64,000 bases of DNA from Polytrichum commune (Eukaryota > Streptophyta > Polytrichopsida > Polytrichales > Polytrichaceae): assembly GCA_950295325.1 (NCBI GenBank), contig OX485803.1, positions 47,199,554-47,263,553 on the forward strand. The letters run 5' to 3'. The stretch's first letter is position 1, and each line of letters starts with the position of its first letter. The translations under genes were made by a program, and so were the position numbers. Shown here one piece after another: positions 1 through 10,966 of this stretch. Under the pieces are notes generated by a model. That model searched no databases. It saw nothing but the letters and a program-made list of their open reading frames with translations, and was not told the DNA's origin.

Positions 1-1
1 A

Positions 2-1137
2 ATACCTTATATAAACAAGGGGAAAATGGTGTTTTTACATCGTTGTGTCATCAGTTCAGAAATCCCTTTGATTCTAAAAGAATGTCACGATAATATGGCA
101 GGAGGTCATTTTGCAGGAGATGTCACTGCTAGAAAAATCTTGCAAAGTGGTTATTGGTGGCCTACATTTTTTCTGATCATACGACTTACACTCGACAATG
201 TGATGTTTGTTAACGAATAGGAAAGCCAACTGACTCCTTAACAATGCTCTTCACACCTATCCTAGCCTTGGCACCATTTGAAAAATGGGGAATTGATTTT
301 GTTGGACCGATTAATCCCCCAAGTCGTCATGGAAGGTATCAATATATTTTAGTGGCCACAGATTATGTCACCAAATGGGCAGAGGTTGAAGCCACTAGAA
401 AAGACGATAAACACGTGGTAGCTATATAAGTTTTTGCGAGAAAAGATTTTATCCTGTTACGGTTGTCCAAAGGAGTTGGTAAGTGATCACGGAACCCACT
501 TTGTGAATGATGTTATTAAAGAACTCACAAAGAAATATTAAAATAAGCATCGACTCATTTCGCCGTATCACCCACGAGCTAACGGCCAAACGGAAAAGAC
601 TAATAGAATTTTGTGTAAAATGATCACTAAGACTGTCCAAAATTCCATGACTGATTGGGATAAAAAGTTATTAGACGCGCTATGGGCTTATCGTATTGAG
701 TGACAACTAAATTTACACTCTTCCAATTAGTTTATGGCCAAGAGGCTATCCTACCAGTTGAATTGGAACTACCCTCATTAATGATAGAAATTGATGAGAG
801 ATTAGGAGAAAATGAATCTCTTCAGGAGTGAATTGCCATGTTAGAAAAAATGGACGACATACGAAACCAAGCCTATTTAAACATGGCAACCATACAAAAA
901 TGACCTAAAACTTATTACAATAGTAAAATGAAAGCTAAAGTCATTAATGCGGACGATCTCGTCTTACTATACGACAGTTGTTTTCAAAAGTTTCTAGGCA
1001 AGTTTAAATTGCATTGGGTGGGACCTTATAAAGTCAAAACAGCTCATGACAATGGCTCATTTGAATTAGTCAACTTCGAAGGCGTACCTCTTCCTACAAG
1101 AATCAACGGCTATCGTTTAAGGAAATACCATACATAA
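2..1137 (+). pseudogene. Decayed Ty3/gypsy integrase region
   Basis: This is the 3' part of a Ty3/gypsy pol gene of a plant LTR retrotransposon; integrase inserts element cDNA into the genome. In order one sees an H2C2 zinc-binding region (CHDNMAGGHF, then a CDVC pair near 205-215), the first catalytic Asp in GIDFVGPI (near 290-310), the second in VSDHGTHF (near 480-500), and the Glu in ANGQTEK (near 580-600). A chromodomain-like tail region ends in GYRLRKYH at 1110-1134. The frame is broken several times: an in-frame TAA after the CDVC motif, a shift near 425, and stops near 540, 700, 829 and 901. The copy is therefore inactive. Reverse transcriptase and RNase H would lie left of the window. 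Family assignment is confident; the exact clade is not. Confidence 0.88.
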
Positions 1138-1719
1138 CTGAGGCAATTATGTAAATAAAGTGAGGGGGAGCCATTGTAATTTGTATATATAAAAATTTGT
1201 ATATTTAAAACTTTAAGTTTGAAGTGGTGAACCTAATTAATGTTTGAAATTATTTTTACTCTATTTTACTTTATAATTGATTATGTATAAATTAAATTAA
1301 ATTGAAAAAATTGAAAATTATTGAAAATTATTGGACGAATTAAAATGGTTTACAAAATTCAATAAGAAAAAAATGGTAAATTGGAATATTATGAAAAAAA
1401 CTATGAGGAAATGTTTTTATGAAATATGAGGGTAACGGAATTAAAAAGAGTTCAAGCTTAAAAAAATGAAGCTTACCAGAACCAATTAGTTAATCTAGCT
1501 AATAAATTCAAGTACTATCCACCTAACTAAATAAATTAAGTGTTGAGTTAAGGTCCAACGAAATTATGTGGGCAATAGGCTCAATCACGTAATCATAGTA
1601 GTGGGTAAGCTAAGTGACGGCGGATAGGCAATAGGCTCAATTAGTGTACCATTAGTGACTAACAACCCATCATTATATCGTCATTTGGAACCGCCAAGAA
1701 AGCGGAGCAGGCAATAAGA
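1138..1719 (+). other. Retroelement 3' flank, possible polypurine tract and LTR
   Basis: After the pol stop comes a purine-rich run (AGTGAGGGGGAG, about 1159-1170). It fits the polypurine tract that primes plus-strand synthesis in gypsy elements, so a 3' LTR would begin just after it, near a TG at about 1175. The following AT-rich DNA has no convincing ORF. I could not find the far end of an LTR; a second LTR copy is not in the window. Confidence 0.4.
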
Positions 1720-2102
1720 TAGGGGTGGCTATTTCCGTCCAAATTTCAGATGTGCCTAGTTGGGATGCTGAAACTTTTTTTTAAAAAAAAAAATTTGAGC
1801 GTTCCGCAAAGCTGGTGCAAGAGTAACTATGAAAAAATCAAAAATTTCCGGCATGTTTATGATTTCCTACAAATTTTTAAAGGAAACCTTGTAGAGTGAC
1901 CAACACCCGCACATAGGGTACATGGTATATCCACAGGGTGGATTTCTAAAACCGACCGTTGGCAGCCAATGAAATGTTGGCAGCGCTGTGAACAGTAAAA
2001 GCACCTTGATAGGTGTTTTTGTAAACCCAGGTAAAAGCACCTTAAAAGGTGCTTCCGACATAGGGGTCGACTTTAGGACCCGCACGGAAATTGCCACCCC
2101 TA
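1720..2102. mobile_element. hAT-like MITE
   Basis: Near-perfect terminal inverted repeats are visible. The left end reads TAGGGGTGGCTATTTCCG, and the right end, read on the other strand, reads TAGGGGTGGCAATTTCCG. TAGGGGTGGCAA-type ends are common among plant hAT elements (established knowledge). The 383-bp interior has no ORF that could be a transposase, so this is a non-autonomous element. It contains an internal hairpin around 2035-2060 built on AAGCACCTT/AAGGTGCTT. The 8-bp flanks (CAATAAGA and CCTTAGTC) do not match, so any target duplication has decayed. Confidence 0.7.
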
Positions 2103-3350
2103 CCTTAGTCTGAGGAAGGAGATGTGAGTGTGAAGCCATCTTCTCCGCCAAAAGTCAAGTTAAAGCTACAATCCTGATGAGTTTTGTTGTTCGAATGAGA
2201 TTATGTTGCAATTCAAACTGAATATCATTGTTGAAAAGACTATTGTTAATGTTGAGCTCTTGAGTGTCATACAAAACAAGATTAGCGAAAGAAATTAGTA
2301 TCAATAAGAAAAGAATACAGACCATTGCCCTTGAAGAATTTAATGGAGACTTTTCTATATAGACTGTTGTCATGAACAGTTAAGCGTGAAATACGAGTCT
2401 TTCTATGACTGAGTAAGATAAATCGAAGCAAGTGAATCAAGAGACTTTATGCAAACTATTGCCAAAGATAAAGTTAGACGAGGAATAAAGGAAAGCTAGA
2501 GAGGAACTATTGCAGTATATGTCGATAAGTCAAGAAATATTGGTGGTACTTTGGGGTCCAAGTGAATAAACAAGTTAGGTGGCATAAAAAATATGGTTAT
2601 AGGCTAGTTGGAAGCCTTCCTAAGTTACAGAATGAATGAAAGTAAAGAAATTTCATGAGAGAGAATTACAGGTGATTTGAGCTGAGGATTTCTTTATCAA
2701 AACCATCGCTAGAGAGAAAGAGAGTTGGTATGAGTCATCACAATCTGGTAACAAGAGTCTTGGACTTGACCCCTGTAATATTGTGAGAAGGTTATAAACA
2801 TAGGAAGGAGAGGAGTGGATGCTTCTAAAAAGAGGTTGTAGGGCCCACTGTTGCCATATAGTTTTTCCTCTTTATCTTCTTTACCCTTTCGTCTCTGAAG
2901 AGAGAAAATAACGGAGTCTATGGCATGTGTTGCACAAAAGATAATGCATGAAAACAAGAAGTGTAATATTTTTCAAGAGATTATGACTTTTTGAACTTGG
3001 AGGCTGAACCCACAAAAAAAGAGGATGGTGAGTCTATAGCCTTGATAAGAGTGATACAAGAATGTTGCATGAAGGCTATGACCAGTGCTAGGAACCGGTA
3101 AAAACAAAGATGAAACTTGCTCAAAAGGCTATATCCTTCAACCCCAAGGGTCGGAAGAGATATGCTAGCTTCAAATGTTTTTAAAAAAAACTTACGAAGG
3201 TTTGTTATTGGTATTGTGCAGGGAGTCAATGATAATCTCCTTTGTGTAAGGGTAGACTCTTTTGATGAGTAAGAAATCTTTGATAATCAAAGACAATAGC
3301 ATGTTGTATTGAGGATGAACTTTACTATACAGATTGTAAATTAAGGGAAA
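2103..3350. other. Intergenic, no supported gene
   Basis: No intact gene is visible. From about 2960 the plus strand reads as weakly coding-like sequence (for example a stretch LEAEPTKKEDGESIALI at 2999-3050) interrupted by stops. It may be the upstream part of the decayed coding block that follows at 3351. Confidence 0.4.
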
Positions 3351-4540
3351 ATGAAACTTGTGGAAGTTGAACAAAAGGAAGAAATACTCAGACAATGGAA
3401 TGTGAAGCCTGCAGTGTTGCCAAACATCCCATTGGCGCTCAAGAAAGCTTGGAAGGCAAATCATATTCAACTCGAGACAGCCGGGGTGTTTGAGTATTTG
3501 TGTAATATGCAAATATACACCAAAGTCGCCTTCGTGAATCATGTATTACAATTCCTCGAAACTTATTCCATGGGGATAAAAATTGCAAAAGTCGATGGCA
3601 GAATGGTTCAGTTCTTTGTGCAAGCCCTAGGGAGAATGGTGAGCCTCCCAATAGAGGGAATAACGGAAGGACAATTGCCGGCCATCACAAAGAAACAACA
3701 CGAGACCATTTTTGAGGGCAAATTCCCTAAAAACACCAGGGTGTGGAGAATAGACAAGGCACACCAACATTGGAGGCCATGGTTCAAATTTATGAATGAT
3801 TACTTGCTATTCCGACCAAATCCTGAGACAATTGCCCAGAAATACACTGTAGCTACCATCTAGACATGGGAGGGGAAGAGAATCAATTGGGCCTTGATTG
3901 TTAGACAAAAGATACATGAAGAGATTTTAAGAGTGAAAATAGGAATCCCCACATGATAGAGTTGTATTCTATTTTTATTTTTTTTCACAATGTTGCCAAG
4001 ATCAGCCTGCACCTATAGTTCAAAGTGAACAACCCTGAACCTCACATATACTTAGTCCGATGTCCAGTCCGGGAGGTTCCGAGGAACTAGTTGAGGAGAA
4101 TCATAGGTTGATTGTCTAGTTGCAATGATGCAAGGAATCATTAGAGGAGAAGATAGACCAAATATGTAAAAAGAACGAGCCTCTTATCAACTGCCAGACA
4201 ACCAATGTGAAACACTTGTTTGAATTAGCTGAGGCCATGAAAGAAAAGATGGAGTATCAAAGGATACTAGAAAATCACAAAAAGACTATAGCCTCATGTC
4301 AAGAACAGATTGCCGCCCAGAAGCAAGAGATTATAGCCTTGCAAAATAAAGTGGATACCCAGAGGGGAGAGATTGATTAGCTGAACGACCGCCAAGACAA
4401 TTTGAGGAAAGTTACCGAGGAGAAAAAATAGATAACTAAACAATTGCAACAACATGAGGTGGAACTGTCTCAACTGAGGGCAAATACAAGAGGACAATTG
4501 TTGTCCGATTTTTTGGCCTCGAGACCCCAAAAACCCTAAA
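3351..4540 (+). pseudogene. Decayed coding sequence of unknown family with coiled-coil tail
   Basis: I do not recognise the family. An open stretch at 3351-3863 (170 codons) reads as a normal globular protein sequence, rich in W, F and aliphatic residues (for example KAWKANHIQLE and WRPWFKFMNDYL). After its stop the protein-like signal continues with further stops to about 4540. The part at about 4090-4510 has heptad-like Q/E/K-rich sequence (EQIAAQKQEIIALQNK), indicating a coiled coil. This organisation, a globular region then a coiled coil with scattered stops, fits a dead transposon-borne gene. A gag-like or plant-mobile-domain-like protein is possible but unproven. It lies on the same strand as a similar remnant at 6.7-8.3 kb. 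Confidence 0.45.
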
Positions 4541-6708
4541 TTAGGGCTCTTTAGGGCCTAGCCTAGCTACGGCAATTGAATTAGTTAGAGAAGTAGTGAC
4601 TAAAATCACTAAAAAGCTAAAAGTAGCTAGCCTAGGTAAAAAAAAGACCAAAAGTTAGGTCAATTGGTAAATTAGTAAGTAAATTGGGTTTTAGTAACTT
4701 CTCAAAGGACTTTTTGATTAGGTCCGGAGCTACCAAACCTATTGGGAAGAGGTTTGGAAGCCCCCGAACCTCCCCGGAAAAGGGTAAGGGGGAGGAAGAT
4801 GAAGTTAGAGGGACCGCATTTCTTCGTGTTCGCAATCGTGTTTTGTGTGCAAAATTTGTAATTTCCTCTCATGAAGAGGGTTTGCGAGTGAAAGATCGAA
4901 TAAAGTTCTTAATTCATTATGCAATTGGGTGTGAAACCCATTGCACATTGCTTGTGTGTGATTCTTATTTGGAAAAATTGATTGTGTGGAAAGTTGCTTG
5001 CGAAAAACCTAATTTGAACGCTGATCAGTTTCTTAAAATAGTATATTTCAGGCTGCAATTGAGTTTTCATGCCCTGTTGTGAGAAGTTAATGTGCAATAA
5101 GTGTGTGCTCCAATTGGATTCAGGGAATTGGATAATACGAGCTTGAGGTCAACAAATTAGAATAATTTGCAATCAGAGTGTTCAGTTTGATGTGAGATTC
5201 TTATTTTGCAAATCCCGAAGTCATACAAATCTGATTGCACGAGGGTTTGAAGAAATCGCAGCCGGGAGTCTCTCGGAGCTGAGAAGGCCAATTTCAGGTG
5301 CTGATGCGAGAGCGTTACTGATTGATCTCGAGAAGTTTAGAGAAGTTACCTCAAATACCTAAAGGAAAATTGAAAGATGGCAACCTGTAACCAGTTGAAC
5401 TTGGAAATATCCGTAAATTCAAGCGACATCTCAAAGGGACTGTGCTTTTGGAGAGACTGATTCGGCCAAAGAATCAAGGAGCCGAATTCGAATGTAGGGG
5501 TTTTAATCAATTTGTGGGAAGAATGCAAGTCCGAGGATCGAAGCGCTGAGGAATCAGGTGGTGTTTGTAAATTTGAAATGGCCAAAAACAACTAAGAATC
5601 ATCAAATTTGATTGAAGCAATCCCCTGTTGCGGACGAGAAAGAAGCAGGGGAGAGGAAGAAGGAGAAGGAGAAGGAGAAGGGGCCACGTGGCGCAAGGAG
5701 GAGCATCCTCCCAAACCAGAGTTCACACTGGGAAAGAGGTTGGGAAATAACTAACTGCGAAATACCCCTGTTCACACTGTAGCACGCAACAGGCTGTAAA
5801 TTCTTGGATTTACAAAGGCTGAACTTACTTTTACTGCAGGTAAAAACTACTTTGAGATTTAAATATCTAAAATTAAGGCATTAAAGCCTATTTTAGCATC
5901 ATTTAATTACCTAAATGAGCATTTTGCACAATCCAACATACAAATAAATTAACTACCATTGGAAAATCAATGAAAAAGTGTTTTTAAACACTTTTGCAAA
6001 GCGGCAAGGAGTAAATTAAGGTATGTTTTAACACATTAAATAAATTGAATAATCTAAAAAAAATAGAAGTGATTTCTAAATGAAAGGAATTAAATTATTA
6101 AAGAATTCCCCAAGGTATTTATTGCCTAAGAATTAAATTGGGATTAAATTGGTATTAAGGAACCTGTTATTGCGAGATAAATATACTAAACATAAAGTAA
6201 AAATGGGTTAAAGGTTATTAATGAATCATGGTATTTGATCCGCCAACGAGGTTGGGGTGAGGACCATGTATCATTAAACTGATATCATTACATTGAAGAT
6301 TAAGTAAGGAAAGGCCGTGAATAGATTTCTTGATACACTAAATTGGCGGTAATTAAGGAGGGACAATGAAATTCACCAAAGTGCCCTTGGCTTTGGTGAA
6401 GGAGTGGTTACTGGATACTTGAAAAAAACAATTGTTGAGCCGTGACTCCCTGCAAGAAACTTCGAAAGTCAAAATTGGTCACTACTGGACAATGGTTGTG
6501 AGGGAGTGACTGAGCAATTGCATGTACCGCTGTGAATGACCTTTAACCCCAATTAAATAATACCTAAAGTTCACTTTAAAAGCTAATTTCTTTAGGATTG
6601 TCATCCTAAACTCATCTTAATCCCTTTGTGATCTATCAATTAACTCAATGGTGATCCCTAGATATAAAATCTGACACTCATTTGGTCTTCCCTGTGTGGT
6701 TTTCTTAA
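4541..6708. other. Intergenic, no supported gene
   Basis: This AT-rich sequence contains one 132-codon open stretch at 4684-5082 that I do not recognise and do not accept as a gene. At 5640-5690 there is a purine-rich GGAGAA-type microsatellite ending in a G-box-like CACGTG (about 5684-5689). Nothing else is supported. Confidence 0.5.
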
Positions 6709-8290
6709 TTGGAACCCAAACAAAAAACTTATCTACAACAACCATCCATGATCTCTACCTTGTCTACCCCGTGTCGGATAATTCCTAGCAATCGGGAGTT
6801 GTACTCCGAGATATGGAGTTGGGAATCCAAAGTTCCAGTCCCCAAAGACCTTTTTCAATTGTATGAGAATCTACGTCAACTATTTTCTTGGTTGCAGGAC
6901 TGAAAAAATCTGAGTGGATTGATCACAACCGTTTTAGGGAGTTGTGGAAACAAATTTTAGAGTGGGGGGTCAAAAACTTGTTCGTGGAGATCTTGGCAAG
7001 TAAACATGTCTATCTTTCAAACCCCTATTCAGCCTTTATTATGATTGGAGATGCGGGGGCTAGGATTTTATTATATTACTCGTCACTAGAAAACCAATGG
7101 ATTTTAAGGTCCCAGTTCCCAGTCAATGCCGAGAGAAGAGAGATGTCATGGCAGGAGTATGGTGTCCAAGTTTCTTCTCAATTTTATGGGCAGTCGATGG
7201 ATAACTTGCAAAATTGGCAGGAAGTCTGACAACCATTGTTGACCCAACTAAGGCAACCGTATTTCTTGTCCAAAGTGTTGTCTACCAATACTAAGCGTCT
7301 ATCTTTTTATCCTAGTTCAAGTTTTACTAGTTTTTTTTTTTTTTTTTTTTTTTTTTCCCCCAGTTCGACAAAACAATGAACAAATTGGAGAGGTATCTTA
7401 GAGAAATTGCCATGCAAATGAGACCTTTACTTAATGTCAATAGCTAGGTTTAATTTGATTTACCCCCTATCAATTTTATGCCATTGGTGCCCACCATTGA
7501 AGTGCCTTTGGTCGGGAGTGCTCTCACCTTACGTTACTTGGGGCAATATGCCCAAATGTTCGACTCACCCGATAAGGAACCCATACCCACATGGACTGCC
7601 ATTGTGTGGCTCCTTGAAGACTATGGCCTATCCCAAATAGAGGAGGTACCTATTGATATTCACCTTAGGAGAATTTCAAGACGAGGGCTAGAGAATCCCC
7701 CTGTGAGTGTCACTTGTCATCTGCATTGTTGTCCTTGCCCGAGAAGAGGAAGATGGAATCCAGAGGCAACTATGTCTAGCATTGAGTATAATTGGCCACT
7801 GATCCAAGGGCCAAAGTCAACGCCGGTAGAATGTAAGGCAACGTACCATCAATTCTTTCAGGATCATATTCATCACCGGGATCCTGTGTGTTTTCGGGCA
7901 GCAATATTTGCATTTTGCTCGCAAACTGGTGTGCTCAATGGAATATAGCCATTGATGTGAATCATTATCATGAAAGTCACCATGAATTTCTTCTGTTGTT
8001 AAAAGTTATGTATTGGCCCACTCGATGGACCCGATTGGTCGAGGCAATGGCTATGACTCATTTCATCACTGGAGCACATAAGTGCCTGATTAATGAGTTC
8101 TCACACACTAGGGCGGGGCCATTCGAAAGGTTTTGAAGATGGTAGCGGACCAATGCTCTGGAAGTTGTGGCTAAGGATGAAGATTTGCAAAGGGCAATCG
8201 AGAAGATGGAGATAAGGGAGCATAAAAAAAGGGGCAGAGGAAGCTGCTCAACATTGTTGGCCGCCATCAAAGTTATTGCGGAGATAGATT
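6709..8290 (+). pseudogene. Second decayed coding-like block, unknown family
   Basis: Plus-strand open stretches at 6709-6903, 6888-7229, 7478-7948 and 7888-8136 follow one another in shifting frames. They read as ordinary protein sequence (for example WKQILEWGVKNLFVEIL and WTRLVEAMAMTHFITGAHK), which suggests one gene broken by frameshifts, stops and a 26-T run at 7331-7356. The tail (about 8150-8230) is charged and helical. I do not recognise the family. It may be related to the block at 3.35-4.54 kb, since both carry Trp-rich globular regions followed by charged helices in an otherwise gene-free setting. Transposon origin is inferred from decay and context only. Confidence 0.4.
7331..7356. 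repeat. Poly-T tract, 26 nt
   Basis: A homopolymer run of 26 T interrupts the decayed coding block. Length in such tracts is prone to sequencing and assembly error. Confidence 0.95.
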
Positions 8291-10966
8291 GATGAGGACA
8301 TCAATTAGATTAGTTGGGGGCTATATGTAATAGAAAAAAATTGTTTCATTTTACACAAATAGAATTTGAGTGTGAATGTGTCTTGATCTGAATTAAAACT
8401 CTAGAACATTGTAAGTGTGAATAGGTCAGACTGCATATTCCCAAAAATAAGAACAAAAATGCTATAGACTGATGGCAAGGGATGGAATGACCCTGGAGCT
8501 TTCCTCTTGAATAAAGAGAGAGAAAAAAAACTAAGTGAGTTATCTTTGGGAGAGAGATAGAACTTACAGATGTGCAGGCTGGAAAATTCTTCATTTAGTA
8601 AAGGAGAAGTAAATCATTTAGATTGTGTGGAGTTGTAAAGTGTATGGCAATTGTCTTATCATTACTAGCTATTGCTTGGTGATTACTAAGTGAACAACTT
8701 CCAGGGAGTATGCACTGGACTACAAACCATTTAATTATTTTCAGTCTCCTCTTATTGCGTGCTTTGTAGCTGTAACATAAGTTTGGACTATAGCCTTGAT
8801 GTTGGATGAAAGATTCAATTATATTATGTAGCCATGCTATATTCTCAAACTATGCGCATGAGTTCTTTGGAGGAAGTGTCAATGTGAGGAAAACATTTGT
8901 GTTTGTTCTGTTCATATTCTGTAGTAGCAATTAAAGACTATAGCCGGTGAATTCACTCGCATATGATCTCAAGATAATGAGAACGTTTCATTTGATTACT
9001 CTATATGAAAGCCCTATTTTTGGTTATAAATAAGGGAACCTCTCATAGAGATTTGAGAAGTGATTGGAATATCTCGTATAGGTTTGACTAGTGAATTACT
9101 CTAAGATTTGGTTGTAATGATATGAGATAAGTGACAATTTGTATGATTGTAGTGGGGGTGCAAATCATTTTAATTAACTCATAAGATATTGAAAAGACAA
9201 TCGCCGTATTGAGAGAGGAACAATCACTGCATAAAGGCTATAGACTGCGAACCGTCGACCAAAAAAAAGTTGAAGGGACATAGCAGTCCCCGATCAGGAA
9301 CGACACCATGAAGGTCATCCAAGTGAGATTTGCTATGGAGTAAGAATAATTGAGTTTTCACAATATAGCGGGATGGTAATACCGAGTTTATAAGTCATAA
9401 AGATTACAAGGATTGAATTTAAATATTTCAAGTCCATAGCCATGTCCTAAAAGTAGAAAGTATTGAACCAAGTCATTATTGGAAATAATAAGAGAACTTT
9501 ATTCTTTATGCAATGAAACTAAAGACTATGGCTCATATCAAAGTGCCATTGGCTTTGATAAGGATGACTCAAATGTGATATTGATGCAAGACTATTATCG
9601 ATGGTTGTGCCTATGCCTACGCACTGCACCTGGTCCATTTAAAATGAACCCATTACCAGACAATTGCCTGGGTAATTAGAGTGAGGCGAGCGACTATCAC
9701 ATTTTGCATGTACTGACATGGAGTGATGTCTAAGTTTTTATACCTTAACAACATGTAATCGTTAGTCCTAATTTGAAATAAAGCGTAATAACTTCATGTT
9801 TTTCCTACTTACCCTTATTTGATACACCTAGATGAAATATAAATCACCTTTTAAGTCTTCCTTGACTGTCTCCTTGGGTTTGCTCTTAACCAAAAAGCAC
9901 ACTACATAGACCTAATTGTGTGTGCATATAATACGCCACTGGTGTGTTTATTTCCTCAAGCATAATCTCAGTTGGCATGAGGAGGTCTCCCGATGTTTTT
10001 GTAGCTCGTCGACATGTTATTATTACTTGGTTTCAAAGTAGGTTATCGTAAGAAATGCAATTTTATTTGCATATATTAAAAGGTTCACATTGTTTCATTT
10101 ATGATGTGCTTACACAAATGATTTATTAGTTCAAGAATTGGGAGCCCTCTTGATCCTAACATAGAAGTCTATTATTTCATAAAGATTGATGATGTGAAAT
10201 AAATGTAATATGTAAATCTATGATTTTTTTTGGAATTCATAGTATCTCTCTATCGACCCATAAGTCCTCTTTGGAACAATGTCTTTCAAATGAAGTGAAG
10301 AGAGGGAGAATATTAAGATGGAGTTGAAAAAACATAACAATCACTAGAGTTCATGCTGTAATTTGTACCATGCATGGCGCCACGAGTCCAAAATCAACAT
10401 GCGTAAGGTTTTGAGTATCATCCATGATGGATTGGACGCCAACAAGACAACTATTCTTTGTCTACAAGCGACAACAACAGCCACTGCAAGATTGTACCAA
10501 TTACATGTAAGCCTTTACTAGCATGGTCATGGCGACGACGCATATGCTCATCACGCAATTGACTGTGGCCTAAGGATTCAAATTTCACTATACCGTCTTT
10601 GTTGAGGTGCCTTCGCACATTGGGAAAACCTCGAATGGGCAATTTCAGAAAGCTATTTGATGAATTGCCATTGAATGATTATTTTGAAAAACTTCCATGG
10701 GCAAATCCATGTGAGCATTTATTGTTTTTATTTTTGAGATTAATTTTCTTTCACCCCTCAACATTGTAGTTAGGTTTTTGCTATGACCTAAAATAATTAA
10801 AACCCATGGTACATACTTTCAAGGAGGGTTGAACTGTTGTATGCTATAGGCATTTTGTCACATTACAAGTAATCTTTTAGACAAAAGGGATGATATTTCA
10901 TTATAAAAACATAAGTGACATGTTTTTCACTCTTCTTTCCTCAAAGGGTTCCACTCAAAACCTCTA
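8291..10966. other. Intergenic, no supported gene
   Basis: This AT-rich sequence holds short open stretches only (66 codons at 9479-9679, 63 codons on the minus strand at 10451-10642), none recognisable. The octamer CTATAGCC recurs here (8788, 8938) and in the decayed block to the left (3034, 4286); see findings. Confidence 0.5.

Noticed and set aside
4522-4556. Telomere-like CCCTAAA/TTTAGGG fragments
   Set aside because: Only single imperfect units in both orientations, not an array; no sign of an interstitial telomere.
4684-5082. 132-codon open stretch
   Set aside because: No recognised family, no supporting splice or neighbour context, and it starts in repetitive AT-rich DNA. Left as uncalled.
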